Source: WHSW01 sp963749365 (lineage in GTDB: Bacteria > Actinomycetota > Thermoleophilia > Solirubrobacterales > 70-9). Taken from it: a DNA stretch of 64,000 nucleotides. Shown piece after piece: positions 7,296 through 14,947 of the stretch (positions are counted from its first letter, which is position 1; each line of letters starts with the position of its first letter). The notes beneath the pieces were generated by a model, which saw only the letters and a program-made list of their open reading frames with translations, had not been told where the DNA came from and made no database searches. The position numbers and the translations under genes are program-made. The stretch covers positions 744,001 through 808,000 of the forward strand of contig CAVVME010000003.1 in NCBI GenBank assembly GCA_963749365.1. Reading direction: 5' to 3'.

Positions 7296-8378
7296 ATGTC
7301 TTGGAAGCTGATCTCGGTGAGCGTGTTGATGTACGTCGTCGCCCTGGCCGCACTCGCAGTGCCGGCGACAGCCCAGAAGGGGGTGCTCGGGATCGGTGCT
7401 GATCCTGCCCAGGGCGTCACTGATGTCGACGACGGCGCGCGCTACACCGCGTTGCCGGCCGGAGCGGGCACGCTGATCACCAAGCTCGACACCAATGGCG
7501 CCGGGGTCGAGCAGTACACCTACGTCGACCGGCGCCTCTCGGTGCCTGCCGTCGCCTACGACGGATCGCCGGGTGGTCTCTCGGCCGATGGGCGAACGCT
7601 CGTGCTCACCCAGCCGGGCATCCGCTTCCCGCAGACGACGAGCGAATTCACTCGCCTCGACACGCGCCGCCTCAAGGTTCTCGACACGGTGACCCTGGAC
7701 GGAACCTTCACCTTCGACGCGCTCTCGCCGGACGGCCGGCAGATGTACCTGATCGAGTACACGTCGCCGCGGGATCTGACGCAGTACCTCGTCCGCGCCT
7801 ACGACCTCGAACGCGAGCGGCTGTTGCCCGAGCCGATCATCGACCCGAACGAGAGCGGCGAGGAGATGGCCGGGTTCCCGCAGACGCGCGCGACGAGTCC
7901 GGATGGCCGTTGGGCGTACACGCTTTACGAATCCGCCGAGCGAGACCACCCGCCGTTCATCCACGCACTCGACACCAAGCGTGGGACGGCGGTCTGCATC
8001 GACCTCGACCCGCTCGCCGACCAGCGGGGGATATGGCGGCTCGGCCTGCAGCCGAGCTTCGACGGGTCGAGCCTCGCGGTGGTCGATCGCGGCAACCCTG
8101 TCGCCCTGGTGGACCTCGCGGACTTCCAGGTCAGCGAGCCCGAGCCGCCGGCCCCGCCCGCGGACGCCGACGGCGGCGGGCCGCCGTGGGCGGCGCTCGG
8201 TGCCGGGGTCGCGCTGCTGCTCGTCGCCGGCTCGCTGGTCGCGGTGCGGCGACGTCGACGCTCGGTGCCCGGCGAGGAAGAGCTCGAGCGACTCGTCGCG
8301 ACCGAGGACAAGAGCGCCGACCCGGATCGGCCCGAGGTCGAACGCGACCGTGACCGGGAGTGCGAGCCGGTCCGCTGA
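7296..8378 (+). CDS. Membrane-anchored beta-propeller-like extracellular protein
   Basis: Not assigned to a named family. A 360-residue protein with an N-terminal signal sequence (LISVSVLMYVVALAALAVPA, cleavage near ATAQ), repeated propeller-type blades marked by LSADGRTLVL, LSPDGRQMYLIEY and TSPDGRWAYTLYE, a proline-rich linker near 285-300, one transmembrane helix (WAALGAGVALLLVAGSLVAV) and a short basic/acidic cytoplasmic tail. It is therefore predicted to display a WD40/YVTN-like domain outside the cell. The ATG at 7296 has an AAGGGAG ribosome binding site. First gene of a likely four-gene operon with an M14 peptidase and an ECF sigma factor; a role as surface sensor is inference. Confidence 0.75.
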   Translation: MSWKLISVSVLMYVVALAALAVPATAQKGVLGIGADPAQGVTDVDDGARYTALPAGAGTLITKLDTNGAGVEQYTYVDRRLSVPAVAYDGSPGGLSADGRTLVLTQPGIRFPQTTSEFTRLDTRRLKVLDTVTLDGTFTFDALSPDGRQMYLIEYTSPRDLTQYLVRAYDLERERLLPEPIIDPNESGEEMAGFPQTRATSPDGRWAYTLYESAERDHPPFIHALDTKRGTAVCIDLDPLADQRGIWRLGLQPSFDGSSLAVVDRGNPVALVDLADFQVSEPEPPAPPADADGGGPPWAALGAGVALLLVAGSLVAVRRRRRSVPGEEELERLVATEDKSADPDRPEVERDRDRECEPVR

Positions 8379-9187
8379 TCGTGCTCGCGCTTGCCGGGCT
8401 GGCGTTGGCCGCCCTCGGCGTCGCGGACGTCAGGGGCACCGCCGCGCCCACCGCGTCGTCGGGAGCCCTGGCGGAGCTCGAGCGCGTTGTCATGCCACGC
8501 CGCCCGGTGCTGCGGAAGGCGACCGAGACGATCGGCCGCTCGAGCGCCGGAAGGCCGATCCGCGCGATCGCGCAGAACGGCGTCCCGAACCGCGGCACCC
8601 AGCGACGCGAAGGCCCCCTCGTACTTGCGATCGGCTGCATCCACGGCGACGAGTGCGCGGGGATCGACGCGCTTGCGAGGTCCGAGCGAGGCTGTCCTCC
8701 TCCCGGCGATGGACTGGTCACGGTCCCCAACCTCAACCCCGACGGTCTCGCCCTTGGCACCCGCCTCAACGGCCGCGGCGTCGACCTGAACCGCAACTTC
8801 GCCACCGACTGGCGGCCGCTCGGCGTCCGCGGCGACCCGGAGCACTCGGGGCCGGCGCCGTTCTCCGAGCCCGAGTCGCAGATCGCGCGCCAGCTGATCC
8901 GGACGCTGCGCCCCGACGTCACGATCTGGTTTCACCAGCAGGCCGAACCGCTGGTGCGCGCCTGGGGGCCGAGCATCCCGGCGGCACGCGTCTACGCGCG
9001 CCTCGCCGGGCTTCCCTTCCACCGCCTGCCGTGGATGGACGGGACGGCGCCGAACTGGCAGAACAACCACTTCCCGGGGACGAGCTCGTTCGTCGTCGAG
9101 CTGCCCGCGGCCGGCACTGTCGATGCCGACCGCCACGGTGCGGCGATCCTCGCCCTCGCCGGCGAGCTGATGCGGGGATCGCGATGA
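8360..9187 (+). CDS. M14-family zinc carboxypeptidase/amidase, exported
   Basis: Predicted zinc peptidase with an N-terminal signal anchor (LIVLALAGLALAALGVADVR). All expected M14 residues are visible: zinc ligands H95 and E98 in GCIHGDECAG, H192 in VTIWFHQQAEP, the substrate-binding NRNF at 144-147 and the catalytic glutamate E247 in SSFVVELPA. The compact 275-residue length resembles murein-peptide amidase (MpaA)-like members, which act on peptidoglycan peptides; that substrate is inference. The GTG start lies 19 bases inside the preceding gene, and the stop overlaps the sigma factor ATG, so translation is coupled. Confidence 0.85.
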   Translation: MRAGPLIVLALAGLALAALGVADVRGTAAPTASSGALAELERVVMPRRPVLRKATETIGRSSAGRPIRAIAQNGVPNRGTQRREGPLVLAIGCIHGDECAGIDALARSERGCPPPGDGLVTVPNLNPDGLALGTRLNGRGVDLNRNFATDWRPLGVRGDPEHSGPAPFSEPESQIARQLIRTLRPDVTIWFHQQAEPLVRAWGPSIPAARVYARLAGLPFHRLPWMDGTAPNWQNNHFPGTSSFVVELPAAGTVDADRHGAAILALAGELMRGSR

Positions 9188-9807
9188 GCGAGGCCGTGGC
9201 GCTGCGGTTCGCGGGACAATCGTGGCCGAGGATGAGCGCGAACCAGGCCTCCGAGCGCCTCCCCGGGCTCCCCCGGGGCCTGCTGCGCGCGCGCCGCGAA
9301 CCGGCGCTGGTTCGCGACGCCCAGCGGGGCTCCTCGGAGGCGCTCGAGGAGCTGTTTCGTCGCCACTGGCGCCGTGCCCATCGCGCCGCCTACCTCGTCG
9401 TCGCCGACCCGAGCGCCGCCGAGGACATCGCCCAAGAGTCGTTCCTGGCCGCGATCCGGGCGCTCGACCGGTTCGACCGCGGGCGCCCGTTCGGCCCCTG
9501 GCTGCACCGGATCACCGTCAACCGGGCGATCGACCACGCCCGAGCCCGGGCGCTGCGGCGCGAGAGCGCCCTCTCTCCCGCCGCCGAGCCCGCCGCTCCG
9601 GATCCCGACGTGATCTCGGACCAGGTCCTCGCCGCGCTCGCCGGGCTTCCCCCCGAGCACAGGGCGGTGGTCGTACTCCGCTACGTGCTCGAGTACACGC
9701 CCGGCGAGATCGCCGAGATGCTGGGGCTCCCGCGCGGGACCGTGAACTCGCGCCTGCGCCGTGGCCTCGACCGACTCCGGCCGGCCGTCGAGGAGGGCGA
9801 GCGATGA
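9184..9807 (+). CDS. RNA polymerase ECF sigma factor (sigma-70 family)
   Basis: A 207-residue sigma factor with region 2 (ALEELFRRHWRRAHRAAYLV then AEDIAQESFLAAIRAL and the promoter-melting WLHRITVNRAIDHARAR) and region 4 (LPPEHRAVVVLRYVLEYT, then GEIAEMLGLPRGTVNSRLRR helix-turn-helix). No region 1 or 3, so ECF type. ATG overlaps the peptidase stop by four bases; a second ATG at 9232 is possible. The next gene also overlaps by four bases and encodes a single-pass membrane protein in the place where an anti-sigma factor normally sits. It likely directs a cell-surface stress regulon, perhaps including its own operon; inference. Confidence 0.9.
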   Translation: MSEAVALRFAGQSWPRMSANQASERLPGLPRGLLRARREPALVRDAQRGSSEALEELFRRHWRRAHRAAYLVVADPSAAEDIAQESFLAAIRALDRFDRGRPFGPWLHRITVNRAIDHARARALRRESALSPAAEPAAPDPDVISDQVLAALAGLPPEHRAVVVLRYVLEYTPGEIAEMLGLPRGTVNSRLRRGLDRLRPAVEEGER

Positions 9808-10892
9808 GCCGCGGGCCTGATCCAGGCGGCCGCCTGCGCGACGTCCGCGTCCCGGGCGAGGAGGCGGCCGAGCAGCGCTCGTGGGAGATCGTGCGGACCG
9901 CCTACGAGGAGCGGACGCCGGTTCGACCCGCTCACCGGGCTCGCCGACTCGCGCTCGCCCTCGGCGGCGGCCTGGCGGCGCTTGCGATCGTGCTCAGCCC
10001 GGCCGGGGCGAAGGTCGGCGAGCTGGTCTCGGATGTGGTCGGGATCGGCGAGGAGGACGCGAAGCCGGCGCTGCGCTCGCTGCCCGCCGCGGGCGAGCTC
10101 CTGGTCGAGTCCGAGCAGGGGCCATGGATCGTGCGCGAGGACGGCTCGAAGCGGCTGCTCGGCGACTACGAGGAGGCGAGCTGGTCGCAGCCGCGCGGCC
10201 TCTACGTCGCGGCGACGGACGGGCGAACGCTGCTCGCGGTCGAGCCCGACGGGACCGTGCGATGGACGATCACCGCGCCCGCGCCGGTGCACGATCCGCG
10301 CTGGGCGCCGAGTGGCGTTCGGGTCGCCTACCGCTCGGCCGGGGACCTCTGGGTCGTCAACGGCGACGGCAGCGATCCGCGACGGATCGCCCGCGACGTC
10401 GCACCGACAGCGCCGCAATGGCTGCCGCCATCGGCGAAGGCCAAACTCGCTCCCGCGGAGGCTGTCGACCTGGTTGCCTACATCGACCGACGAGGCAAGG
10501 TCCAGGTTGTTAGCGGCGACAACGGCACACCGATTCCCAATTCGAAGACGCACCAGCCGTCCCTGCACGAGCTGAAAACCGATTGGGCGATCGGTCCCGA
10601 CGGCGCCGCCCGGATCGAACGACGGCGGGGTCGCTCGAGAGTCGTGGTCGCCGGCGGTGGGACGCGCTCGGTTCTGCTCGCGAAGCCCGGCCGGCTCACC
10701 GGCCCGACATGGTCGCCCGACGGCCACTGGCTGCTCGTCGGTTGGCCAGCGGCCGATCAATGGCTGTTCATCCCGATCAAGCGCTCGGACAAGGTGATCC
10801 CGATCGACTCGATCTCCGAGCAGTTCGCCCCGGGCGCCACCGGCGCCGCCTCCTTCCCCCGCATCAGCGGCTGGATCCTGCCGCAACGCTGA
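9804..10892 (+). CDS. Single-pass membrane protein with propeller-like ectodomain, candidate anti-sigma factor
   Basis: 362 residues: a cytoplasmic N-terminal part of about 45 residues (VPGEEAAEQRSWEIVRTAYE), one transmembrane helix (LALALGGGLAALAIVLSPAG), then an extracytoplasmic domain with propeller-type repeats such as DPRWAPSGVRVAYRSAGDLW and TWSPDGHWLLVGWPA. Its position directly after, and overlapping, the ECF sigma gene is that of anti-sigma factors. However, no zinc-binding HxxxCxxC anti-sigma motif is present, and the cytoplasmic stub is short. It pairs structurally with the propeller protein at the head of the operon. Anti-sigma function is inference from context. Confidence 0.65.
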   Translation: MSRGPDPGGRLRDVRVPGEEAAEQRSWEIVRTAYEERTPVRPAHRARRLALALGGGLAALAIVLSPAGAKVGELVSDVVGIGEEDAKPALRSLPAAGELLVESEQGPWIVREDGSKRLLGDYEEASWSQPRGLYVAATDGRTLLAVEPDGTVRWTITAPAPVHDPRWAPSGVRVAYRSAGDLWVVNGDGSDPRRIARDVAPTAPQWLPPSAKAKLAPAEAVDLVAYIDRRGKVQVVSGDNGTPIPNSKTHQPSLHELKTDWAIGPDGAARIERRRGRSRVVVAGGGTRSVLLAKPGRLTGPTWSPDGHWLLVGWPAADQWLFIPIKRSDKVIPIDSISEQFAPGATGAASFPRISGWILPQR

Positions 10893-10896
10893 CCGG

Positions 10897-11676
10897 CTAC
10901 GGCTCGGGCGGCTCGCGGAGCTGGTGCGCGGAGGTGAAGAAGTTGCGGTAGGCGAGCGAGGTGGCGATCAGGGCGGAGAGCGCGACGCTGCCGAGCAGCA
11001 CCCAGAGCAGGATCAGCTGCAGGCGCACGGCGTCGATCGGATCGGCGCCGGCGAGCAGCATCCCGACCATCGTGCCGGGGAAGAAGATCAGCCCGGTGGT
11101 CTTGGTCGAGTCGATCAGCGCGATCGTCCCCGAGCGCAGGCTGCGGCGCAGGCTGGGGGCCGCGGCGACCGTGGCGGTCGCCCCGAGGGCCAGGGTCGCC
11201 TCGATCTCACGCGCCCGGTCGGTCATCTCGTCGCCGAGCCGGTTCAGCGCCACCGCCGCCGCGGTCATCGAGTTGCCGATCACCATCCCGCCCACCGGGA
11301 CCAGGTAGCGAGGCTCGGGCTCGAAGACGCCCAAGGCGACCACCAGCGCCAGGGTCGCCGCTCCCGCGACGCCGAGGGCGATCAGCAGCGGCCCGAGCGC
11401 GCCGGGCACCCGTCTCGCCCGCCGGCGCGCCGTGAAGGCCCCGAAGACGACCATGACCGCGATCAGCGCGAAGACGAGCAGCAGGCTGTCCTGGTCGAAG
11501 ATCGCCTGGATCACGTAGCCGATCGCCACCAGCTGCACGAACGAGCGCAGGACCGCGACCGCGATCTCGTCCTCGAGCCCGGTCCGGCGCCAGAGCGAGA
11601 CCCCGATTGCGACCGCGACCAGGACCAGGCTCGCCGCGACCTCGCCGAGGCTGACGTCGATCCCGACCGCGTCCAT
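10897..11676 (-). CDS. fetB: ABC transporter permease, FetB (YbbM) family
   Basis: Integral membrane subunit of a FetAB-type exporter, a family linked in Escherichia coli to iron export and peroxide resistance. About seven hydrophobic helices; family signatures include AVLRSFVQLVAIGYVIQAIF near residue 45, PVGGMVIGNSMTAAAVALNR near 127-146 and FFPGTMVGMLLAGADPIDAV near 200. Length 259 is typical. Its ATG shares one base with the stop of the upstream ATPase gene. The sigma-linked gene on the other strand ends only four bases away. Substrate remains unproven. Confidence 0.88.
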   Translation of the reverse strand: MDAVGIDVSLGEVAASLVLVAVAIGVSLWRRTGLEDEIAVAVLRSFVQLVAIGYVIQAIFDQDSLLLVFALIAVMVVFGAFTARRRARRVPGALGPLLIALGVAGAATLALVVALGVFEPEPRYLVPVGGMVIGNSMTAAAVALNRLGDEMTDRAREIEATLALGATATVAAAPSLRRSLRSGTIALIDSTKTTGLIFFPGTMVGMLLAGADPIDAVRLQLILLWVLLGSVALSALIATSLAYRNFFTSAHQLREPPEP

Positions 11677-12344
11677 CAGCCGATCGCCCCGGCGAGCAGC
11701 TCGGCGGTCGGCCCCTGGCCGGCCGCCCGCCCGGCGTCGATCCGGACCAGCCAGTCCGACATCCGCCGCGCCTGATCGAGGTCATGGGTGACCAGCACCA
11801 GGGAGAGGTCGAGCCGCTCGCGCAGCTCGGTCAGCGTCTCCTCGACGGCGCCGGTCGCCGCCGCGTCGAGGGCGGAGGTCGGCTCGTCGAGCAGCAGGGT
11901 CGACGGCTCGAGCGCGAGCGCACGGGCAAGCATCACCCGCTGCTGCTCGCCGACAGAGAGCCTCGCCGCGTCGCGCCCAGCGAACCCGGCGTCGAGGCCG
12001 GCGAGGTCGAGCAGGCGATCGGGGTCGGGCTCGCGGCCAGCGAGCCGAGCCGCGAAGCGCAGGTTGTCGGCCACGGTCCCGGCGAGCAGCGCGGGAAGCT
12101 GTGGCACCAGCCCGACCTCACGCCGGAGCGCGAGCGGGTCGCGCTCGCGCAGATCGGCGCCGAGGTGGCGGACGACACCCGAGTCCGGGTCGGCGAGCCG
12201 GTCGAGCAGCCGCAGCACGGTCGATTTGCCCGAGCCCGACGGTCCGGCGAGGCAGGTCGCCCCGGCGGGAATCCGGGCGCTGAGCCCGTCCAGCACCAAG
12301 CTGCCCGCCCGTGTGAGGACGACTCGCTCGAGCTCGAACAGCAT
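11676..12344 (-). CDS. fetA: ABC transporter ATP-binding protein, FetA (YbbL) family
   Basis: Nucleotide-binding subunit for the adjacent FetB-type permease. Walker A is GPSGSGKST near residues 34-42, the signature motif LSVGEQQRVMLARALAL near 132-148 and Walker B TLLLDEPTSALD, followed by the switch histidine in LVTHDLDQA. At 222 residues it is a single ATPase domain. The ATG at 12344 was chosen because homology begins right there (LFELERVVLTRAG) and GATAAT is six bases upstream. Divergent from the DNA ligase gene with only 18 bases between the start codons. Confidence 0.9.
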   Translation of the reverse strand: MLFELERVVLTRAGSLVLDGLSARIPAGATCLAGPSGSGKSTVLRLLDRLADPDSGVVRHLGADLRERDPLALRREVGLVPQLPALLAGTVADNLRFAARLAGREPDPDRLLDLAGLDAGFAGRDAARLSVGEQQRVMLARALALEPSTLLLDEPTSALDAAATGAVEETLTELRERLDLSLVLVTHDLDQARRMSDWLVRIDAGRAAGQGPTAELLAGAIG

Positions 12345-12349
12345 GCTGC

Positions 12350-12356
12350 GATTATC
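12350..12356. promoter_or_regulatory. Overlapping divergent -10 elements (fetA and DNA ligase)
   Basis: The 18-base gap between the two start codons contains cgattatcg. Read on the plus strand it gives GATTAT seven bases before the ligase ATG; on the minus strand GATAAT six bases before the fetA ATG. One near-palindromic -10 may serve both leaderless transcripts, which would then compete. Neither gene has a ribosome binding site. Confidence 0.4.
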
Positions 12357-12362
12357 GGGCGT

Positions 12363-13412
12363 ATGGCGCCAGACGAGTCGATCCCGAGCGGGCTCGAGCC
12401 GATGCGGGCGACCCCAGCCGCCTTGCCCCCGCGCGACGACGACTGGGCGTTCGAGGTCAAGTGGGACGGAGTGCGGGCGCTCGCCTTCGCCGACGCCGGC
12501 GAGCTCCGCATCCGCCAGGGGCGCCGAACCGACGCCACCGCCCGCTACCCCGAGCTCGCGACCCCGCCACCCGAGCTCGCGGCCCATCGGGCCGTCCTCG
12601 ACGGGGAGGTGGTCGCCTTCGACGACTCGGCGCGGCCGAGCTTTCAGCTCCTGCAGCGGCGGATGGGGCTCGCAACCGAGGCGACGATCCGCGCCCGAGC
12701 ATCCGAGGTGCCGATCGCCTACGTCGCCTTCGACCTGCTCTGGCTCGACGGACGCTCGCTGCTCGACCGCCCGTACGAGGAGCGCCGCGAGCTGCTCGCC
12801 GGGCTCGGTCTCGACGACGTGCACTGGCAGACGCCGCGCCACCACGTCGGCGAGGGCGAGGCGCTGTGGCAGGTGGTGCGCGAGCGCAACCTGGAAGGAA
12901 TCGTCGCCAAGCGGCTCGGCTCGCCCTACCGACCGGGGCGGCGCAGCCGCGACTGGGTCAAGGTCCGCAACCGAAGCGGCCAGGAGCTCGTGATCGGCGG
13001 CTGGATGCCCGGCGAGGGAACCCGAGGTGGCCGGGTCGGCTCGCTGCTGGTCGGGCACTGGGACGCGACGCCGGAGGAAGCCGACCGGCTGGGTCGCCCG
13101 CAGCGGCTCGTCTACGCGGGCGGCGTGGGAACGGGCTTCACCCAGGCGATGCTCGAGCGGCTGACGGCGATGCTGGCGCCGCTCCGGCGCGAGCGGAGCC
13201 CGTTCGAGCTCGGCGAGGACCCGGGGGCCAAGTACGCGCAGCGAGCCCGTGCGCGCGGCGCCGGCCCGATCTGGGTCGAGCCGGAGCTGGTCTGCGAGGT
13301 CGAGTTCAGTGAGTGGACGCGCGAGGGAACCCTGCGCCAGTCCTCGTTTAAGGGGTTGCGCGACGACAAGGACCCGCGTGAGGTGGTCCGCGAGGCGATT
13401 GCCGGACGCTGA
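12363..13412 (+). CDS. ATP-dependent DNA ligase, LigD ligase-domain type
   Basis: Joins DNA ends using ATP. The adenylated lysine is K33 in FEVKWDGVRAL (KxDG motif I); DGEVVAF is motif III; VAFDLLWLDG motif IIIa; EGIVAKRLGSPY motif IV; and SRDWVKVRN motif V. A C-terminal OB-fold follows (VIGGWMPGEG, LVYAGGVGTGF). The 349-residue length equals the ligase module of LigD without its polymerase and phosphoesterase modules. Ku and a LigD-type polymerase are encoded about 0.6 and 1.5 kb downstream, so a role in non-homologous end joining is likely. Confidence 0.92.
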   Translation: MAPDESIPSGLEPMRATPAALPPRDDDWAFEVKWDGVRALAFADAGELRIRQGRRTDATARYPELATPPPELAAHRAVLDGEVVAFDDSARPSFQLLQRRMGLATEATIRARASEVPIAYVAFDLLWLDGRSLLDRPYEERRELLAGLGLDDVHWQTPRHHVGEGEALWQVVRERNLEGIVAKRLGSPYRPGRRSRDWVKVRNRSGQELVIGGWMPGEGTRGGRVGSLLVGHWDATPEEADRLGRPQRLVYAGGVGTGFTQAMLERLTAMLAPLRRERSPFELGEDPGAKYAQRARARGAGPIWVEPELVCEVEFSEWTREGTLRQSSFKGLRDDKDPREVVREAIAGR

Positions 13413-13442
13413 TCGATCGTCTACGTTGCCGGGGAGGATGCG

Positions 13443-13946
13443 ATGACGGACGGCAGCACCTACGCCGAAGCGAACCCGGTCCAGAAGGTGCTGCGGCGCT
13501 TCGCCGCCAGCGGCCCCGGCTCCTGGCTCTTCGCCCGCGTCCTGCACCACATCGATCGCCCCGTCTACCGGCTGACCGGAGGCCGCCACACCTTCGCCAG
13601 CCTGGTCTCGGGCCTCGACGTCGTGATGCTGACGACGACCGGGGCGCGCAGCGGCCTGCCGCGCACGGTCCCCGTGCTCGGGCTGCCGACCGCCGACGGC
13701 CTGGCGGTGATCGCCTCCAACTACGGCCAGCGCAGCCATCCGGCCTGGTACTACAACCTGCGCGCCGACCCGACCGGCGAGGTGACGGTCGACGGCAACA
13801 CCCGCCCCTTCCGCGCCGTCGAGGCGAGCGGCGCCCAACGGGAGCGGATCTGGGCGCAGGGGCTGCAGGTCTATCCGGGTTGGTCGCAGTACGAGCGCCG
13901 CGCCTCGGAGCGCCGGATCGCGGTCTTCGTGCTCACGCCGCCGTGA
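13443..13946 (+). CDS. Deazaflavin (F420)-dependent nitroreductase-family protein
   Basis: A 167-residue split beta-barrel protein of the Ddn/FDOR type. The conserved core LDVVMLTTTGARSGLPRTVP and ASNYGQRSHPAWYYNLRADP are the usual cofactor-pocket signatures, followed by the VDGNTRPFRAVEA strand. Members reduce quinones, nitro compounds and other substrates with reduced F420; the substrate here is unknown. The ATG at 13443 has a strong GGGGAGG ribosome binding site, unlike most starts here, and a possible promoter TTGCCG (13399-13404), 17 bases, TACGTT (13422-13427). It lies inside the end-joining block, without an evident functional link. Confidence 0.85.
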   Translation: MTDGSTYAEANPVQKVLRRFAASGPGSWLFARVLHHIDRPVYRLTGGRHTFASLVSGLDVVMLTTTGARSGLPRTVPVLGLPTADGLAVIASNYGQRSHPAWYYNLRADPTGEVTVDGNTRPFRAVEASGAQRERIWAQGLQVYPGWSQYERRASERRIAVFVLTPP

Positions 13947-14016
13947 GCCTTGGGCACGCCGAGCCGCAAGATCGCGTTCGGGGGCCCGCAGGAAGCAGGA
14001 TTGCGCCGCTAGTCTC

Positions 14017-14031
14017 GGGTACTAGGTACCC
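14017..14031. promoter_or_regulatory. 15-bp inverted repeat at the ku start
   Basis: GGGTAC-TAG-GTACCC is a perfect 6+6 inverted repeat ending two bases before the ku ATG. It contains TACTAG seven bases before the start, where a leaderless -10 would lie. A protein bound here would block transcription or translation initiation; candidate operator. Confidence 0.4.
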
Positions 14032-14032
14032 A

Positions 14033-14947
14033 ATGGCTCGCGCGATCTGGTCAGGCTCTATCTCCTTCGGGCTCCTAAACGTGCCCGTGAAGCTCTACTC
14101 CGCGGTCTCGAAGAAGTCGGTCAGCTTCCGCGAGCTGCGCGAGTCCGACGGTTCGCGGATCCGCCACAAGCGCGTCGCCGAGTCCGACGGCGAGGAGGTC
14201 CCCTACGAGGAGATCGTCAAGGGCTATGAGGTCGCGCCCGAGCAGTACGTCGTCATCACCCGCGACGAGCTCGAGCAGCTCGACCCGAAGAAGACCCGCG
14301 CGATCGAGATCAAGGACTTCGTCGATCTCGACGACATCGACCCGATCTACTTCGATCACCCGTACTACCTCGGACCCGACAAGGGGGCCGAGAAGGCGTA
14401 CGGGCTGCTGGTCAAGGCGATGGAGGACTCGCGCAAGGTCGCGATCGCGCGCTTCGTCCTCCGCAACAAGGAGAACCTCGCCGCGCTACGGCCGATGGAC
14501 GGGGTGATGACGATGGCGACGATGCGGTTCGCCGACGAGGTCGTGACCCCCGACGAGATCGCCGACTCGATCGAGGGCGACCCGGGCAAGCCGACCAAGA
14601 AGGAGCTCGAGATGGCGAAGGCGCTGATCGACTCCCTCGCCGGCGAGTTCGACGCCGATGAGTACCGCGACGAGTATCGCGAGGAGGTGCTGGCGCTGAT
14701 CGAGCGCAAGGCGAAGGGCGAGAGCGTCGTCGCGGCGAAGTCCGAGGCGCCGACGCCGACCAAGGCCCCGGACCTGATGGCGGCACTCGAGGAGTCGCTG
14801 GCGGCGGTCAAGGGCGAGGACCTCGCCAAGGGCGACGACGGGGCGACCAAGCGGGCGCCCGCGCGCTCGAAGTCGAAGCCGAAGTCCGCGTCGAAGTCGA
14901 AGAGCGGCTCGAGCCGATCGCGAAGCAAGGCCAAGGCAAGCAAGTAG
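14033..14947 (+). CDS. ku: Non-homologous end-joining protein Ku
   Basis: Homodimeric ring that binds double-strand DNA ends and recruits LigD. The N-terminus MARAIWSGSISFGLLNVPVK is diagnostic, with PYEEIVKGYEVAPEQYVVIT and IYFDHPYYLGPDKGAEKAYG following. The last 35 or so residues form a lysine/serine-rich tail (KSKPKSASKSKSGSSRSR), as in actinobacterial Ku proteins where such tails help DNA binding. 304 residues. The ATG at 14033 lacks a clear ribosome binding site. The polymerase gene follows at once in the -1 frame. Confidence 0.96.
   Translation: MARAIWSGSISFGLLNVPVKLYSAVSKKSVSFRELRESDGSRIRHKRVAESDGEEVPYEEIVKGYEVAPEQYVVITRDELEQLDPKKTRAIEIKDFVDLDDIDPIYFDHPYYLGPDKGAEKAYGLLVKAMEDSRKVAIARFVLRNKENLAALRPMDGVMTMATMRFADEVVTPDEIADSIEGDPGKPTKKELEMAKALIDSLAGEFDADEYRDEYREEVLALIERKAKGESVVAAKSEAPTPTKAPDLMAALEESLAAVKGEDLAKGDDGATKRAPARSKSKPKSASKSKSGSSRSRSKAKASK

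Noticed and set aside
5577..7964. 795-codon minus-strand open frame across the MFS gene and the propeller gene
   Set aside because: It is an out-of-frame shadow of the MFS gene; no domain motifs, and it runs through two divergent genes.
9804..9950. Zinc-type anti-sigma factor
   Set aside because: The gene after the sigma factor lacks the HxxxCxxC motif, so the anti-sigma call rests on position only.
11676..13838. Large minus-strand open frame joined to fetA
   Set aside because: The first two thirds are antisense to the DNA ligase gene and lack any motif; only the fetA part is real, starting at 12344.
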